Assembly (NCBI RefSeq): GCF_019320115.1
Contig: NC_089598.1
Span: forward strand, 87,993,560-88,057,559
Direction: 5' to 3'
From: Miscanthus floridulus
Lineage: Eukaryota; Streptophyta; Magnoliopsida; Poales; Poaceae
DNA length: 64,000 bases
The position numbers and the translations under genes were made by a program. The number at the start of each line of letters is the position of its first letter. The first letter of the stretch is position 1. The notes beneath the pieces are model-generated. The model was not told the DNA's origin. It was given only the letters and a program-made list of their open reading frames with translations, and did not search any database. Positions 12,058 through 23,117 of this stretch are shown piece after piece.

Positions 12058-13239
12058 CTAGGAATATCTCAACTGATCCCTTGCTATTCTTCGATTTTTC
12101 CTCAATAGCACACTAGGGTCATAAGGTGTAGGAGCAGGTGCACAGTCACTAAACCCAAAGCGACTCAGCACTTTTTCCACATAGTGGGATTGTAACAGAG
12201 TTACCCCACTATCACCTTCTCTCAGAAGCTTGATATTAAGAATAACATTAGTCTCTCCCAAATCTTTCATCTCAAAATTATTAGTTAAGAATTTCTTCAC
12301 CTCCTCAATCACTTTGAGGCTGGATCCAAAGATCAGTATGTCATCAACATATAAGCACAAAATGACTCCACCCCCACCATACCGATAGTACACACATTTG
12401 TCAGCTTCATTCACAACAAAGCCAGCAGATGTTAAAGTTCTGTCGAACTTCTCATGCCACTGCTTAGGAGCTTGTTTTAGGCCATATAATGACTTTAATA
12501 ATTTACACACCTTGCCTTCTTGACCATTTGCTACAAACCCATCCGGCCGATCATTATAGATCTCCTCCTCCAACTCTCCATTTAGGAAATCTGTCTTGAC
12601 GTCCATTTGATGAAAGATGAGACCATAAGAGGTTGCTAGGGAAAGCAAAACTCGAATTATGGTCAATTGGGCAACTGGTGAATAAGTATCAAAGAAATCC
12701 TCTCCTTCCTTTTGAGTATAACCCTTGACCACAAGCCATGCCATGTACCTCTCGATAGTACCATCAGTCCTAAGCTTTTTCTTAAACACCCATTTGCACC
12801 CTATAGGCTTGTACCCATAGGGACGATCAACTATTTTCCAAATTCTATTAGACATAACAGAATCTATCTCACTCCGTACTGCTTCCTTCCATAAGTCAGC
12901 GTTAGGAGAGGAATAGACCTCTTCAATGGTCGTTGGTGTGTCATCCACAAGGTACACAATATAGTCATCACCAAAAGACTTTGCAGTCCTCTGTCTCTTA
13001 CTTTTTCTTATGACTATAGTGTCATCCTTCTCAGGATTTTGCATATAGGGTTCCTTAGTTTGTTCTATCAAAGTAAAATTTTCATGTTCATGGGAAATTA
13101 TAAAATCATGATCAGTCGTGCTAGGTGCATTTTTCATGGGAAACTCATTCTCAAAAAATATAGCGTCTCTAGATTCCATGATTGTATCAATAGCCATCTT
13201 AGGAACACTAGAATTTATGATTAAAAATCTATAACCCAT
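12058..13239 (-). pseudogene. Copia reverse transcriptase with integrase C terminus
   Basis: A 393-codon open stretch, the best preserved part of this element. It starts in the region linking integrase to RT (GYRFLIINSSVPKM), passes the conserved W-K-A-V entry (NADLWKEAVRSEID), GCKWVFKKK, VKTDFLNGELEEEIY (usually VKTAFLNG, so one residue of the motif is changed), LYGLKQAPKQWHEKFD, and the catalytic YVDD at 12351-12340, then LGETNVILNIKL. It ends at a stop before the RNase H piece. It would be part of one Gag-Pol polyprotein, so the ATG at 13239 is internal and not a true start. Confidence 0.85.
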
Positions 13240-13299
13240 GCTGTGAATAGCATAATCAAGAAAGACACAATCAACAGTGTTTGGTCCAAGCTTTCGCTA

Positions 13300-14637
13300 T
13301 TTGTTTATTAGCACATTTACCTTTGCCAAACAACCCTAAGTTCGCAGGTAAGAGAGATTTAATCTCTTCTTCTTCCATTGCTCGGATGGTATAATTTCTT
13401 TGTTCTTTGTGGGCACTCTATTCAGGACATGACATGCTGTCAATATAGCCTCACCCTACCATTCCTTATATAGTCCCACAGTCTCTAATATGGCATTAAC
13501 TAAATTAGTTAGAGTGTGGTTCTTTCTCTCTACAATCCCTTTGGACTGTGGTGAGTATGGTAGCACCCTCTTATAAAAAAATGAGAGAATTTCTTATTTG
13601 ACACTGGAAAAATGAGTCGTTCCTTTCTTGGTCCTGAAATTTTCTTCGTTCCCTATTTGACACTCACTTCAACTTTCATCCCTAATTTGACACTACCGTC
13701 AAATCCGTTAGCTAACGGTGTTAACTGGCTGTTAAAAAGATATTTTTGCCCCTAGAAAAAAAAGCGGTGAAGCAAATTTGAGAGGAAAAACCCTGCTCCT
13801 TTTTTTGCGGCTGGGCGCATGCATCAGAGGCGGGTGTAGGTTTTTTTTCCTCTCAAATTTGCTTCGCCGCTTTTTTTTCTAGGGGCAAAAACATCTTTTT
13901 AATAGCCAGTTAACACCGTTAGCTAACGGATTTGACGGTAGTGTCAAATGATGAAAGTTGAAGTGAGTGTCAAACAGGGAACGAAGAAAATTTCAGGGCA
14001 AAAAAAGGAACGACTCATTTTCCCAGTGTCAAATAATGAATTCTTTCTAAATAATACCATGCACCGCGCAAAACTCAGAAAATTCATTTGAGAAATATTC
14101 TCCCCCACGATCGGACCGCAAACGCTTGATTTTCTTCTCAAGTTGATTTTCTACCTCAGCTTTATAGACTTTAAAATAATGCAACACTTCACCTTTAGTT
14201 TTCAATAAATACACGTAGCAAAATCTAGTACACTCATCTATAAATGTCATAAAGTATCATCTACCGCCTTTAGTCAATTCGCCATTCATTTCACATAAAT
14301 CAGAATGAACGAGTTCTAATGGTGCCAAGTTCCTCGCCTCAGCAGCCTTATGAGGCTTGCGCGGTTGCTTCGATTGCACACACACCTGACACTTAGAATC
14401 TATGACTAAGTTAAATTTTAGGATTAAATTCATATTTGCAAGCCGCGTAAAATAGCCAAAATTAATGTGACAAAGTCGTGAATGCCATATGTTCGACTCA
14501 TCCGAAACATTAACATTGTTTACTACTTTATTACATACATCATCAAGCAAAGATAAGCGGAACAAGCCTCCGCAATCATAACATTTTCCAACAAATATTC
14601 CATGTCTCGACATAACACACTTATTGGACTTAAGCAC
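13300..14637 (-). pseudogene. Copia integrase, split by a fold-back insertion
   Basis: The zinc-binding part reads IWHSRLCHINFGY ... CQVCVQSKQ (H-H-C-C) at about 14510-14370. The core has LVHSDLCEMNG (first Asp) and IKRLRSDRGGEYFS (second Asp, about 14120). The glutamate lies in SKGIVERKNHTL at about 13545-13510, beyond the element 13583-14047. All three catalytic acids can be seen, but the insertion and at least one stop (near 14255) inactivate the gene. Integrase would join the cDNA to the host genome. Confidence 0.82.
13583..14047. mobile_element. Fold-back MULE-like MITE inside the copia integrase
   Basis: Nearly the whole element is a hairpin: arms of about 220 bp, from GAGAGAATTTCTTATTTGAC to the complement at 14047, pair around a loop of a few tens of bases near 13790-13840. 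Inner arm motifs include CCGTTAGCTAACGGTGTTAACTG. Flanking 9-mers TAAAAAAAT (13574-13582) and TAAATAATA (14048-14056) match at 7 of 9 positions, suggesting a MULE-like 9-bp duplication. It lies between the second Asp and the Glu of the integrase. Confidence 0.7.
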
Positions 14638-14657
14638 AATTTTAAAGCCATCACGAC

Positions 14658-15154
14658 CATGGATTTAAATAGCGGGCTATAGCAACGCTATAGCGCCGCT
14701 ATAGCCTCTAGAGAGAGCTCCCGCTACGCTATTTCTATTTTTCCGCTATGTCATTTATAACCACTATATTATGCTTTAACGTCGCTAAATTGATTAACTG
14801 TGACTTTAAAATAGCGCTGCTATTTCAACTTTATCTTTTAGATTGACAATCTACTTATTATATATTTATCTTTTGCTGTTAAGTTGATTTTTTAGAAAAT
14901 TGAACACTTGAGTCAAATAAATTGTGCTATAATGCCATATTAAATAATATTTCCTAAACTCCTAAAGCCTTGAAAACATATTTGTGTTAAGTAATTTTCA
15001 CGATTCTTGTGTTTTTATGAAATAATTACTTGATTTTTTTATGGTTTTCTTAAAAACCGCTATCTGTCATAGCTCCGCTATAGCTGCGCTATAGCTTTAT
15101 AGCTTCTGAAAAAAAGATGCCGCTATTTGCAATAGCCCGCTATTTTAAACCTTG
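14658..15154. mobile_element. hAT-type MITE with 8-bp TSD ATCACGAC
   Basis: Ends are CATGGATTTAAATAGCGGGC and the complement of CAAGGTTTAAAATAGCGGGC, imperfect inverted repeats. Perfect 8-bp direct repeats ATCACGAC flank it (14650-14657 and 15155-15162), the size expected for hAT elements. The ends are rich in repeats of CGCTATAGC. It separates the copia protease from the integrase. Confidence 0.88.
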
Positions 15155-15162
15155 ATCACGAC

Positions 15163-15385
15163 ACATCTGAGAAGCGCTAACAAGATTCTTTTTTATAGAG
15201 GAGATATGTTGCACGTTCTTTAATAGCACCATCTTTCCTGAAGTAAACATTAGAACAACCGTACCAGCACCAAGAACACACACATACGAACGATTTTCCA
15301 TCAGCAAGGCTCCAGTCCTACCGACCTGATATGAAGTAAACAAAGAAACATCAGCACACACATGAATATTAGCACCGCTATCCAT
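15163..15385 (-). pseudogene. Copia protease fragment
   Basis: Minus strand from 15385 reads MDSGANIHVCADVSLF, with the D-S-G triad of a retroviral-type aspartic protease, then LKNVQHISSIKKNLVSASQMC, the usual link to the integrase. It is cut off by the hAT MITE and would have continued at 14650. A stop lies just upstream, near 15386-15390. Confidence 0.8.
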
Positions 15386-15439
15386 CCATCACTCAGGTGA
15401 AAGACAAACTAAGAGAACAAGGGTAAAGAATTACCATAC

Positions 15440-16337
15440 CCAGATGTTCCTCCTCCAGTCTCGCTAATCACCACGTTTGCTGATTTCTTTTCTTGCTTAT
15501 ATTTATGGTCTAGGCACGCACTTGCCCAATGCTCATCACTCCCGCAAACAAAGCAACCTCCACCTTTCTTGTTGTTTTTTTCTTAAACTGTGCAGTTTGC
15601 TTAGGCTTTGTATTGTTGTTCTCTTGCATGTTCTTCTTTTTATTACGTGATGCAAATGAGTTTTTCTTCTACACCATATTGGTAGCGGAAGACTCAACTC
15701 CCTTTCCACGGTTGTCTTTTGCTCTCGCCCTCTCCTCAACATCAAGAGATCCAATAAGCTCAGCCATGCTAAACTCTTGTCTCTTATGTTTTAGAGAAGT
15801 AGCAAAATCCCTCCAAGAAGGTGGCAACTTAGCGATTATACCGCCGGCCACAAACTTGTCAGGCAACAAACATGGGAAATGTTCTAGTTCCTTTGCTAGC
15901 GCATGTATCTCACGAGCCTGTTCGACCACAGAATGATTTTCAACCATTTTGTAGTCATACAACTAATCCATAAGGTACAGCTCACTACCAGTATCAGAAA
16001 CTCCAAACTTTGCCTCAAGAGCATCCCATAACTCTTTGCCTGATGTGTAAGATACGTAGTTTTTCTCATACTTAGGATGAAGTGCACTAATCACTGCGCC
16101 TTGAAACAGGTTATCGGCAGCCAAGAACTTTTGCTCCTCCTCAGGAGTAAACTATTTAGACTTCTCCTGTGCGGCGTGATAGCAGTTCATCGCAGTTAAC
16201 CACAATACCATCTTGGCACGCCATATCATGAAATTCTTACCATCAAAATTATTTGGCCTCAAAGCGGCAGTAAAACAACTGACAGAAAATTGCCTAACAT
16301 TAGGTTTTTGGATTGTTAGAAATTTAAGCATTTTCAT
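15440..16337 (-). pseudogene. Copia Gag, broken
   Basis: Minus strand: FDGKNFMIWRAKMVLWLTAM near the N terminus, then a capsid region like UBN2 (LWDALEAKFGVSDTGSELY; IIAKLPPSWRDFATSLKHK), then one CCHC zinc knuckle CFVCGSDEHWASAC at about 15560-15520. In-frame stops near 16153, 15963 and 15671 interrupt it. Gag forms the particle in which copia RNA is reverse transcribed. Confidence 0.82.
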
Positions 16338-17283
16338 TATCAGTTTAATCTAGAAATATAACATCAGTAGGTTCATGACGGCATATGTGTGCATATGTAT
16401 ATCTCTAACGAACGCTACAGCATGCAGAGATGACATATAGATGAATACAGTAAAAGCGCAAAGTACAGTAATCACAGAGATTAGATTGTACCTAGCGGAG
16501 GGTCCCATGCCGAGGGCATTAGAGACTCCATTCGCACTAGTCGACATAGTGCGTTGCTCGAAGTCGAGGACCACAGTCAATGCAGGACGATGTTCGCAGT
16601 GCAGTCCTACGAACGGATCACCAGGAAGAAGACGAGTTTCGAAATCAATCGTCACCAGGAAGAAGGCGTACGTAGATGAACAGTCACGGATCGCTCCCTA
16701 AAAACCTAATTGCCGCACACCCCGTGCAAGGCTCTCAGGCGGGCGAGGGTTTTGGAGGCACCTGCTCTACCGCTACTCCGTGCACATAGAGGTACGGGAT
16801 GGGGAAGCCAGAAGGCTGCTGAGATGTAGTTTCTCTCGAAAGCGGTTGCGGAAGACGGAGATCTAGACTGACGGAGGACTACGAATATATGGCTGCGACA
16901 GGAAGGGAGAAAGGCAGCGAAGAATTCCAGGAGACGGAGAAACGGAAGCGAAAAGGACAGTAACTGACGCAATCAGTTCGCCTCCACCATCAAAGGAAGT
17001 AACTCTCGTGATTATGTGGATTAAGTGGCAAAAGACTAGCCACGTCCACCCGCTCGCCTGCCACGCCCACGGCCCGGCCGGCGGCGGCGCGCGCGTGTGG
17101 CATGCCTATGTTATTTCCTCAGCTTCTCAATTAAGATAAATAATTTCCAACCATATAAGCTGAGTCAACATTCAGTCAAAATCTCGTATGATATTAAATC
17201 ATACAACACTTAATGTTACGTAACATAGAGTTTTATTTGATTTATTAAATATTATATGGGTCAAGCCCATATTATATCGAACA
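16314..17283 (-). repeat. 5' LTR of the minus-strand copia element
   Basis: 970 bp, starting TGTTAGAAATTTA and ending TATATCGAACA on the plus strand, copy of 9948-10858. The immediate interior (16313 downward) lacks the usual TGGTATCAGAGC primer site, so the site is mutated or a different tRNA was used. Confidence 0.85.
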
Positions 17284-17482
17284 AATTCATAGAATTATAT
17301 AAGTCAAACTTTTTTATATTTAACCAAATTTAATTAGAGGAGCACAAATGTTTATGACAACGAATGAGCGTACTATAAAAATATATTTTATGATGTATTT
17401 AATTGGTTTCATAAATCTTTTTATTCTTTTCTATAGGCTCGTTGATAATTTTAGAAATTGGTTTATTCAGGGACGGAGGGAG
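17284..17482. mobile_element. Stowaway MITE, right fragment
   Basis: AT-rich interior ending TTTATTCAGGGACGGAGGGAG, complement of the CTCCCTCCGTCC terminus at 9916. Together with 9916-9947 it makes one MITE of about 230 bp. Confidence 0.8.
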
Positions 17483-18184
17483 TTAATTGTTATAGCTAGG
17501 TGGTAGGTAAGATATTATGACTTGTTTAGATATCATATAACAATAGTTCATCCCTGCATTTTAAATTGTAATTGTTATAGCTAGATGGTAAGACATAGAG
17601 TTTTTGCTACGCACTTAGATATACAATATATCTACATACATAATAGAAACTTTGAATTAAAAAAGCTAAAATAAGTTACAATTTGAAATAGAGGAAATAG
17701 CTACTAAAATTAGTTGAGATCTTGTTTGGATCCTCAAAAAGTCAGCTAATATCTTAGCAACCACCTAGCTATTAATTGATATTAGCTGATTTCCTCTCGA
17801 TTACGCGGCTAATAGTTAGCTGGTTGGTTCCAAATATCATCTTACTCACTTATTATTTGTATTGTTATAATTATACAGATTTTTTCTGAAAAAATAAGGC
17901 GAGTTTCCTGCAATTTCCTGCGGTTGACCGCTTGTACTTCGTACCTTGATTCTCAAGGACTTTTTAGCTGACCGGATATGTAGATATTCAAAGTAGACCT
18001 TTATTTGCTTCATTAATGATTTAGGGATTTTATATTACAGTATAGCATTTGCACTAGACAACTACATTCTTATGCATGGATGAGGCAATAGATTATGGGG
18101 ACCTAAGAACTGTGTCGGGTCACTTTGCATGTTAGACTGTGCTTAGCTATATGGCTTAGTTTCACATCTAAAGATAATATCTTA
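17483..18184. other. Intergenic, degenerate MITE traces only
   Basis: AT-rich sequence with short inverted pieces (for example CACCTAGCTATTAATTGATATTAGCTG near 17765, shown here only as a marker of a possible old MITE). No gene supported. Confidence 0.4.
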
Positions 18185-18426
18185 GGCCTTGTTTAGTTTG
18201 CGAAAAATTTTGGGAAATGGTACTGTAGCACTTTTATTGTTATTTGACAATTAGTGTCCAATCATAGTCTAATTAGGCTTAAAAGATTCGTCTCGTGAAT
18301 TTCGTCTAAACTGTGTAATTAGTTTTATTTTTATTTATATTTAATGCTTCATACATGCGTCCAAAGATTCGATGTGACGAAGAATCTTGAAAAATTTTGC
18401 AAAATGAAGTGCAACTAAACAGCACC
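18185..18426. mobile_element. PIF/Harbinger-type MITE, TSD TTA
   Basis: Begins GGCCTTGTTTAGTTTG and ends CAACTAAACAGCACC, imperfect terminal inverted repeats, flanked by TTA on both sides. It shares interior motifs (GGCTTAAAAGATTCGTCTCGTG, shown shortened elsewhere) with the copies at 20156, 21016, 42020, 43658 and 44131. Confidence 0.82.
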
Positions 18427-18683
18427 TTAGTGTATTCTTTTCTAAGGACTAGCTTGATGTTAGTATGATGATCCTAAGGACTTGACGTTAGCATGAGTCT
18501 TTTAATCCTTAGGCAATAACCGCAAGTGGGGTGTGATAAATTTACCTAAACTTAACATCTGTGCTCCATTGTTCACAAAAAAACATTTGTGCTCAATTAA
18601 TTTTTGCAATCCCAAATCAACCTGCTCCTAGACCATTCAGTCATCACCTGCAGCGCAGTGGGTGCCGCCTCGCCTTATTCTAG

Positions 18684-19442
18684 AGCCTATTTGGTAGAGC
18701 TCCATCAACTCTAGATTCACCAAGAACAGATCCAAATCCAGTTTTTCTTGCCAAACACTTTTTGATCCACCCGCTCCACCGTGGATCTAATCCACTAAAA
18801 TGGTGGATCTGCCCTAGATTTACCAAATTGGTGGAGCAGCTTAAGGTTGCTCCACCAAAACTAAGTTGGATAGAGTTGGAGAAAATTACCCATCATGCCA
18901 CTCAAAAAACACACATTTGCTCCTAACGTTTCTTTCCTCTACGCTAATCTACGCTCTTCCCCACTGCCGGCGGCGAGCCTACAGCCGCGCCCACCGGAGC
19001 TCAGGCCATGAGATTCACGCGCTGCGGGCTCTACCGCGCACGCCCACGCGAGGACGTGAGCTCCGCCGCCCGCACCTGCCCGCACGAGGGCACGAGCTCC
19101 TCCGTACGCCGGCGGACCGCGAGCAGTCCACGCCCGCCTGCGCGAGTATGTTGCGCCCGTCCAAGCGAGCTCTACTGCCCGCGCCTGCCCACGTGAGGCC
19201 ACGAGCTCCTCCACCCGCCGTTAAGGCCACGCACGTCCGCGCGAGTCTGCGAACCACGAGCAGGACGCGAGCTCTGCCTCCTCAGCCCCGCTGCGCTGCA
19301 TGGTAGGAAGAACAAAGAGATGGAGATCTGACGCGTGGGGCTCAAGTGGTGATGAGAGAGAGAGAGGGAGGGAGATGAATCTAGGTGAATCCCATATCCA
19401 GATTCTTTTTTTTTTCAACGGTGAAGCTCTCCCAAACAGGCC
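18684..19442. mobile_element. Non-autonomous transposon with GC-rich cargo
   Basis: The left end reads GAGCCTATTTGGTAGAGCT and the right end the complement of GGCCTGTTTGGGAGAGCTT, imperfect inverted repeats. The interior (18960-19310) is very GC-rich, unlike the AT-rich flanks, with internal near-repeats of a GAGCTCCKCC / GCCTGCCC motif. Its open frames are compositional and no protein family is recognisable. No target duplication is visible, so the element class is not assigned. Confidence 0.5.
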
Positions 19443-20155
19443 ATGCGTCTAGCGAACTCAGTGGCTAGGTCTAGGCTTAGGGACCCGCCTTCAGCAGTAG
19501 TAACACTACCAGGGGCCACACCGGTGGCAGTTACAGTCTGCGTCAAGCGCTCTGTAACGCTACGGCTAGCTGTCGTTGAGTTGCGCGCTAGCTCGCCTTC
19601 TTCCCTGCAATTTGAAACCTGACCTTCCGTGGTTGTGGGAGGGCTTCTTGCTGCTGCAGCATCCTACCGTGCCTCAAGCATAGGTCACAGTGTGCCCTGT
19701 GATCTGTGCAGCGGCATTGTATCTTCGGAAACACACCTCACGACCTCGGCAGTAGAGGGGGTGAATCTGTTTTTTTTTTGGGACAACGCCTTGTGCGTGT
19801 CTTGCCTTGTGACTACTTCGTATACACCAGCTGTAAGATCGATTTAACTTTCTTCCATATTTGTTGCAATTCTATTCTAGGCACTTTATTTATTGTACCA
19901 TGTAAGAGATGAATTGTAAGGATGGTAGGATATGATTGCTCGATGATGATTAAATCTCATACAAACGCCGGACTAGCCATAGATTACATTTTAGAGTTAA
20001 CTTAAATATTTTGGGCAAGTGATCTGAATTCAATAGAACTACTAGTTGTATTGATTGCATTGAATTCCTATAGGGGTATGTTTTTTTTCGAAATTTTAAG
20101 AGCAACCATGTAGTATACTTGCTGCTAAGTAAACAACCTATTGGCTGCTTATTTA

Positions 20156-20397
20156 GGCCTTGTTTAGATTGCCTCAAAATTTCAAGTTTTTTCACTCTCT
20201 CTCTCTCACATCAATTTTCGGACGTATGCATGGAGCATTAAATGTAGGTAAAAAAATAACTAATTACACAGTTTGGTTGTAAATTACGAGACGAATCTTT
20301 TGAGCCTAGTTAGTCCATGATCGGACAAAGTTTGTCAAATACAAACGAAACGTGCTATAGTGTCTAGATTGCAAAAATTTGCAATCTAAACAAGGCC
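20156..20397. mobile_element. PIF/Harbinger-type MITE, TSD TTA, in left hairpin arm
   Basis: Ends GGCCTTGTTTAGATTGC and GCAATCTAAACAAGGCC are inverted repeats, flanked by TTA at 20153-20155 and 20398-20400. The right arm continues across this point without it. Confidence 0.88.
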
Positions 20398-20849
20398 TTA
20401 CTTTAATACTCATTGTCATATAGTTGTGCTTTTATACAATCTCTACAGACTCTGCTATTGAAATATTTCAGATCTTACACTTAGTTAACTTTTGATATAT
20501 GTTGAGCTAATTCGGCCAATGAAGTGTTTACTTTGGGTTTGTAAGGGTGCATTACCTAGAAGTCCTGGGCCGACTAAGAACTTAATCTGAGAGCAAGTTA
20601 TGATAAATCTGAACACTTGTAGATTTTTATCTAGTGTTTTACCTACATGTTCATGGCTATGGCATACTCTTTTTATGAAATATGAGTTATATAGATTTTT
20701 TTCTATATCAAAGTTTAAATGCTCATCTTAATAAATTCTCTTATGTGTATGACATAACTTGACAAATATTTCATTTTGGAATATTGCAATGCATGTTTGC
20801 TAAATTGAGCCAATTTGTACAACAATAAAAAACAGATTATTCGTTAAAA

Positions 20850-21528
20850 ATGGCTGGTCCATCAAACACTGTTAAACCTGCTGAAACAGAAAAGTTAGTC
20901 CATGCTGATATTGATGTGATGGCTGAGGTGTTGGGAACACTCCATTTTTATGAGTTATGATCTCCCAACTCTCAAGGAATATTCGATTGGGATATGGTGG
21001 ATCTCCCAACTTCTAGGGGCCTGTTTAGTTTCCTTCCAAAACGTCAAATTTTTCAAGATTCCTCGTCACATCAAATCTTTGGACGCATGCATAAAACATT
21101 AAATATAAATAAAAAATAAAACTAATTACACAGTTTAGACGAAATCCACGAGACGAATCTTTTAAGCCTAATTAGACTATGATTGGACACTAATTGCCAA
21201 ATAACAACGAAAATGCTACAGTGTCGTTTTGCCAAAAATTTCGGCAACTAAACTGGACCCTAGTTGATAATCTGGAGAGGGTGATTCCTCTAATCCCAAA
21301 CCCACTAAGAGCCTGGTTAGTTCTTAACTTAAATAATGTTCTACTCTAAAAAAAACTTAGATAATGTTCCTAAGAATGCCACAAAGGTAGAGTAACCCTG
21401 GGTGATTCCTGAGCAGCACTATATGTCATATTCCAAAGCTATGAATATCACAAGTGTAAATGACCACTTTGAAGCTGATGCGAGGAGAGTTCAGGCTACT
21501 ATTCTTCTTGAAGGACAAGCTGCTGGGA
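20850..21528 (+). pseudogene. Unidentified gene fragment, left-arm copy, broken
   Basis: From the ATG at 20850 the frame reads MAGPSNTVKPAETEKLVHAD and then EVLGTLHFYEL followed by TGA. After the MITE at 21016-21261 the similarity to the right-arm copy goes on with stops and small deletions, ending with DHFEADARR at about 21460-21490. Compared with the other copy this one is clearly more damaged. I do not recognise the protein family. No function is proposed. Confidence 0.6.
21016..21261. mobile_element. PIF/Harbinger-type MITE in left hairpin arm
   Basis: Ends GGGGCCTGTTTAGTTTCC and GGCAACTAAACTGGACCC are inverted repeats of the family seen at 18185 and 42020. It splits the left-arm gene fragment and is absent from the right arm. 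Target duplication unclear. Confidence 0.75.
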
Positions 21529-21583
21529 ATATTCGATTGGGAGATGATGTGATAGCTGAGGAGTTGAAACACTGTTAAACTGG

Positions 21584-22226
21584 CTATCCACACACATAGC
21601 AGATGATGTGGAGCATGGGGAAAAAACTTCTTTTCTTGTTTTTCTTCTTCTTCCTGTGACGCCTGCCCTTCTTGCCATTAGAGAGATTCCCAGCAGCTTG
21701 TCCTTCAAGAAGAGCAGCAGCCTGAACCCTCCTAGCATCAACTTCAAAGTGGTCATTCACACTTGTGATATTCATAGCTTTGGAATATGCCATATGCCCG
21801 CCCTATTCGCTTGAGCTTATTCAGAACTACTTTTCAGCCATAAAATAGTGTTTTTCTCTCATAATATTTCAACATAAGTATTAACATAAGCCAAATTTCA
21901 GCATCAGCGAACAGGGTGTAGGACTGCTCAGGAATCACCCGGAGTTGTCCTATCACCGTGGCATTCTTACAAACATTATCTAAGTTAACAACCAGCCAGT
22001 CGGGCTCTTGAGTGAGTTTGGGCTTAGAGAAATCACCTTCATGCAGCTTAAACCCCTCCAGTTTATCAACTAGATCTACCATATCCCAATCAAATATTCC
22101 CTGAGATTTGGGAGATCCTGACTCATCAAAATGGAGGGTTCCGAACTCCTCAACTGTCACTTCAATATCAACGTTGGCTAACTTTTCAATTTCAGCAGGT
22201 TTAATATTGTTTGATGGACCAGCCAT
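21584..22226 (-). pseudogene. Unidentified gene fragment, right-arm copy
   Basis: The better copy. From 22226 the minus strand gives an open frame to 21834 containing VTVEEFGTLHFDESGSP, GIFDWDMVDLVDKLEGFKLH, and EPDWLVVNLDNVCKNATVIG. A second open piece (21793-21584) reads SKAMNITSVNDHFEVDARR, then a very basic tail (GKKGRRHRKKKKNKK). About 90 bp between them (21835-21790) look like inserted MITE-type sequence, because the left arm joins the two parts more directly. It looks like a processed or captured part of an ordinary plant gene, about 190 codons. I do not recognise the parent. Confidence 0.6.
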
Positions 22227-22502
22227 TTTTAACCAATAATTTGTTTTATTATTATTGTACAAATTTGCTCAATTTAGCAAACACACATTGTAATATTCCA
22301 ATATTAAATATTTGTCAAGTCATGTCATACACATCAGATAATTTATTAACATGAGCATTTAAACTTTGATATAGAAAAAGAGAATCTATATGACTCATAT
22401 TTCATAACAGAGTATGACATAGTCATGAACATGTAGGTAAAACACTAGATAAAAACCTACAAGTGTTATCCGTCGGATTAAGTTCTTAGTCAGTACTACT
22501 GG

Positions 22503-23117
22503 CACTAGTAGAGAAATCGATTTTGGGCTTTAGTCTCAGTATTTTTTGCGTCCGGGAGTAAAAGAAGAATTAGTCCCGGTTGGAGCTACCAACAGGGACT
22601 AAAGGCCCCTGTCCTGGCACGCTTTCGCAGCAGGCCACCTTTAGTCCCGGTTGGTGTTACCAACCCGGACTAAAGGTCGACCTTTAGTCCCGGTTGGTGT
22701 TACCAACCCGGACTAAAGGTCCTTCAACCTTTAGTCCCAGTTGGTAGACTAAAGGGTGACCTTTTAGTCCCGGTTGGTGTCACCAACCCGGATTAAATGT
22801 CTCTCACCCGGGACTAAAGGTACCTCACAGGTCAATTCAAAAGGAGAGTGTCCACGACCCTGTCACATGTGGTGTACAGCTGAATTGGTAAGGAGTTTAT
22901 GCGCGAAGAAAGAGGTCCTGGGTTTGAATCTCACACATCGCAAGAGAGGTCTCCCTACAATTTCGTTTATTTTTCTCCTGATGATGGACCTTTAGTCCTG
23001 GTTATGTGACCCGGGACTAAAGACCAGGACCTTTAGTCCCGAATTCGTAGTCCCGGTTGAAAAACCGGGACTAAAGCTAATTCCCAACCAGGACTACAAC
23101 CCATTTCTCTACTAGTG
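22503..23117. mobile_element. Non-autonomous CACTA (TTTAGTCCCGGTTGG family), in right hairpin arm
   Basis: Ends are CACTAGTAGAGAAAT and its exact complement, the terminal repeat of a common grass CACTA family. The interior is an array of TTTAGTCCCGGTTGGT and its complement. Flanking 3-mers are TGG and CGG (two of three match). Between 22860 and 22950 there is a tRNA-like stretch with a B-box-like GGTTTGAATC. No coding capacity. Confidence 0.88.

Larger units (their letters stand above)
9948..17283 (-). mobile_element. Ty1/copia retrotransposon on minus strand, decayed and twice interrupted
   Basis: Two direct LTRs (9948-10858 and 16314-17283), each TG...CA, flank an internal region that reads gag, protease, integrase, reverse transcriptase, RNase H on the minus strand, the copia order. 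Flanking 5-mers are GACTC and AATTC, differing by two transitions, consistent with an aged target duplication. The polypurine tract AGAGTTTGGTGGGGA sits just inside the left LTR. No clear tRNA-Met primer site is seen at 16313. Two later insertions lie inside: a fold-back element (13583-14047) and a hAT MITE (14658-15154). LTRs differ by a block of about 120 bp present only in the right copy (near 16500-16620) and a GC-rich block of about 55 bp only in the left (near 10580-10640), so the element is old. Confidence 0.88.
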
